Source of the DNA: Akkermansiaceae bacterium
Lineage (GTDB): Bacteria > Verrucomicrobiota > Verrucomicrobiia > Verrucomicrobiales > Akkermansiaceae
Reading direction: 5' to 3'
Length of the DNA stretch: 64,000 nt
NCBI GenBank assembly: GCA_903919975.1
Contig: CAIXKE010000057.1
Location: forward strand, 1 to 64,000
The notes below the pieces were generated by a model. The model saw nothing but the letters and a program-made list of their open reading frames with translations. It did not search any database and was not told the origin of the DNA. Positions 62,398-64,000 of this stretch are shown piece after piece (positions within the stretch are counted from its first letter, which is position 1; the number at the start of each line of letters is the position of its first letter). Both the position numbers and the translations under genes were made by a program.

Positions 62398-63201
62398 TTA
62401 AAGCTTGTTGGTTGCCGGCTGGGGAATCGCGAGGTTCATGCCGGTTTTCATTTTGCGGGCGTCGGTGATCCCGTTCGCTTTCATCAAGGCGTCTTGGCTC
62501 ACTTTGAAACGGTTGGCAATGCGCCAAACGCTGTCACCGGCTTGAACAACATAGGATGATCCGGTGGCTGTGGCTGATGAATCGCTGTGCGTGGAGCGGA
62601 TCATTTGTGCTTTAGGCGCGCTGGAAACGTCAACGGCTTCCACCAGACCGCGGTCGCTATCGGCTGGGGTTTGTTCGCGGATCGCGGCGACTTCCGGAGG
62701 TTCGATGGCAACGATGCGTTTGGGTGGGATTTTAAGGATGAGTCCAGGACCGATGGTCACATGTTTGTTGAGCAGGCGGAGATCTCCCTCATCCACGCCC
62801 TCGGCGGCGGCGATGCGGGCGAAGTTGTCGCCAGCCCTAACAATGTAAGGTTTTTCTCCGGAGGAAAGACGCGGGAGATCCGTGCGCGCAGGCGTGGCGG
62901 GAACGGCCGCGACGGATGGCTCGGGGATCGGCAATGTTTTTGTCGCAACGGCTTGATCCGCCGGGCGTCCGTCGAGGAAACGCTGGTGGAAAAAAATCAA
63001 GGCGATGGCGACGATGTGAATCAGAAAAATGATGGTCAAGGCCCGCGAGATTTTCGACCCCCCATCATCAAGATCCATATCCGAAGAGGGCACCGTGGCT
63101 GCGGCGACGCGTTGCTTGCGGTTACGGGTGACGGCGCTGAGGCGGCGGAAGATCCCTTTGGGGACCGGACGGCGTTTGACGGGGAGTGTTTGTGATTTCA
63201 T
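62398..63201 (-). CDS. Membrane-anchored LysM protein
   Basis: A 267-aa protein. After a basic N-terminus (PVKRRPVPKGIFRRLSAVTR) and one transmembrane segment (ALTIIFLIHIVAIALIFFH) come two LysM domains: YIVRAGDNFARIAAAEGVDE near residue 115, and SYVVQAGDSVWRIANRFKVS near 215. LysM binds peptidoglycan. Lying between murD and ftsW it likely supports wall synthesis or division. Its insertion inside the division and cell wall cluster is not seen in the classical gene order. Confidence 0.9.
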   Translation of the reverse strand: MKSQTLPVKRRPVPKGIFRRLSAVTRNRKQRVAAATVPSSDMDLDDGGSKISRALTIIFLIHIVAIALIFFHQRFLDGRPADQAVATKTLPIPEPSVAAVPATPARTDLPRLSSGEKPYIVRAGDNFARIAAAEGVDEGDLRLLNKHVTIGPGLILKIPPKRIVAIEPPEVAAIREQTPADSDRGLVEAVDVSSAPKAQMIRSTHSDSSATATGSSYVVQAGDSVWRIANRFKVSQDALMKANGITDARKMKTGMNLAIPQPATNKL

Positions 63202-63209
63202 GTTAGGTT

Positions 63210-63998
63210 TTAGCGCAATTGATGGACGAGATCTCGGAAGGCATTGCCACGTTGTTCGTAGCCGGAAAATTGATCGAACGAGGAAGTTCCTGGAGATAGT
63301 ATGACCGTGGATCCACGGGGTGCAAGGCTGCGTGCGGTGGCAACGGCATCGGCCAGCGTGGCAACCGACTCAGTCGGCACCGCCTGTGAAAATAAGGTGG
63401 CGAGCGGCCGCGCGATCTGGCCAAAGGTCACACAGGAAAGCGCCTTCTCACGCAACAAGGGAAGCAGCGGCGCATAGTCGAGCCCTTTTTCCTTGCCGCC
63501 GGCGATCAGCACGACCGGACGGCATTGTGAGCGCAGCGCGCTTTCAAGGGCGTGGAGGTTCGTCGCTTTGGAATCATTCAGGTATTCCACACCATCCAGC
63601 GTGCGAATGAGTTCGCAACGGTGAGGCGGCGGAGCGTAACCGTGAAGCGCCTCGCGCATGGTGAAAGCCGTAACCCCCATGGCTTCACAGGCGGCAAGTG
63701 CCGCCATGGCATTCTCGGCATTGTGAAGCCCGCGCAGACCGGTGTCGTGATCCATATCCAGCCATGTCTCGCCCTTATGGACAATCGAATGACCGTTAGA
63801 AAACCAATCCGCAGCTGGATCGGCAGTGGAGAACGTCACGACTTTCGCGGCGAGCGGAGGAAGGTTTTCTCCACTGCGAATCACTGCCGTATCCACAGCG
63901 GATTGATTTTGAAAAATACGGAGTTTGGCGGCGCGGTAGCTCTCCACGGTCGGATAGCGATCCATGTGATCCGGCGCGAAGTTGAGCCAAATCGTGAC
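63210..63998 (-). CDS. murD: UDP-N-acetylmuramoyl-L-alanine--D-glutamate ligase, partial
   Basis: The C-terminal portion of a Mur ligase; the gene continues beyond the window end, and the frame is open to 63998. The final visible upstream residues are VTIWLNFAPDHMDRYPT, followed by SYRAAKLRIFQNQ, the Mur-ligase central-domain motif. Then come NAENAMAALAACEAMG, the C-terminal-domain stretches NDSKATNLHALESALRS and LIAGGKEKGLDYAPLL, and VILSPGTSSFDQFSGYEQRG. These are MurD-specific (GGxxKGxD, LSPaxaSfD). It adds D-glutamate to UDP-MurNAc-Ala. It starts the murD-LysM-ftsW run. Confidence 0.94.
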   Translation of the reverse strand, partial: VTIWLNFAPDHMDRYPTVESYRAAKLRIFQNQSAVDTAVIRSGENLPPLAAKVVTFSTADPAADWFSNGHSIVHKGETWLDMDHDTGLRGLHNAENAMAALAACEAMGVTAFTMREALHGYAPPPHRCELIRTLDGVEYLNDSKATNLHALESALRSQCRPVVLIAGGKEKGLDYAPLLPLLREKALSCVTFGQIARPLATLFSQAVPTESVATLADAVATARSLAPRGSTVILSPGTSSFDQFSGYEQRGNAFRDLVHQLR

Positions 63999-64000
63999 TA

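Overview
The window looks like chromosomal DNA of a GC-rich, Gram-negative member of the Verrucomicrobiota, probably a Verrucomicrobiaceae/Luteolibacter-like lineage. This is an inference from gene content: a planctomycete/verrucomicrobial pair of DUF1549/DUF1553 cytochrome-like lipoprotein plus DUF1501 protein, a ThuA-like secreted protein, a PEP-CTERM protein, several type II secretion/type IV pilus ATPases, and a murD-LysM-ftsW cell-wall cluster. No rRNA, tRNA, CRISPR array, intact transposase or prophage was seen.

Layout. 1-2.4 kb is a decayed accessory patch: two complementary fragments of sugar-hydrolase-like genes, an ArsR-type remnant and a PEP-CTERM protein, bracketed by a 25-bp direct repeat. 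2.5-7 kb holds lipA, an EVE-domain gene, a ThuA-like gene, a BASS-type transporter and an Mpv17-like membrane protein. 7-11.6 kb is the activated-methyl cycle (ahcY, metK) with a divergent ArsR-methyltransferase fusion, and a four-helix-bundle gene enclosed by inverted heptamer arrays. 11.7-15.3 kb is a signalling cassette (PAS-GAF histidine kinase, single-domain receiver, receiver-PP2C phosphatase). 15.3-24.7 kb, mostly minus strand, holds an Hsp33-like gene, a GT4-HAD fusion, a GNAT gene, trpB, an S4 protein, lepA, ygfZ and a secreted protein. 25-29.4 kb holds yebC, rho with a very long disordered N-terminus, and leuA. 29.4-34.4 kb holds an alcohol dehydrogenase, a Fic gene with a striking upstream region, and typA. 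34.6-37.6 kb and 54.7-60 kb carry two secretion/pilus modules (three GspE/PilB ATPases, two GspF/PilC proteins, one pseudopilin). 37.9-49.8 kb holds a lipoprotein, cysE/Rrf2 with overlapping divergent starts, a lactonase-like propeller, ilvC, an ExbB-ExbD-TonB-like set, fabF, a thioesterase, rsmI, rph and a GH1 glucosidase. 49.9-54.6 kb is the DUF1553/DUF1501 pair. 60-64 kb holds an esterase, ftsW, a LysM protein and the murD C-terminal part, which runs off the end.

Most of the window is housekeeping. The unusual material lies mainly between genes: several long, sometimes nested inverted repeats (7.05, 20.5, 22.6, 37.7, 47.4 and 54.6 kb), of which the 37.7 kb one has the form of a MITE with a TTA target duplication; heptamer arrays; and the Fic upstream region, with TCCTAATT half-sites (one covering the Shine-Dalgarno sequence), a hexamer microsatellite and a perfect AT-rich palindrome. 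Start codons were often moved inward from the ORF track to match the conserved N-terminus; this is said entry by entry. All family assignments are from reading the protein sequences, without database searches.
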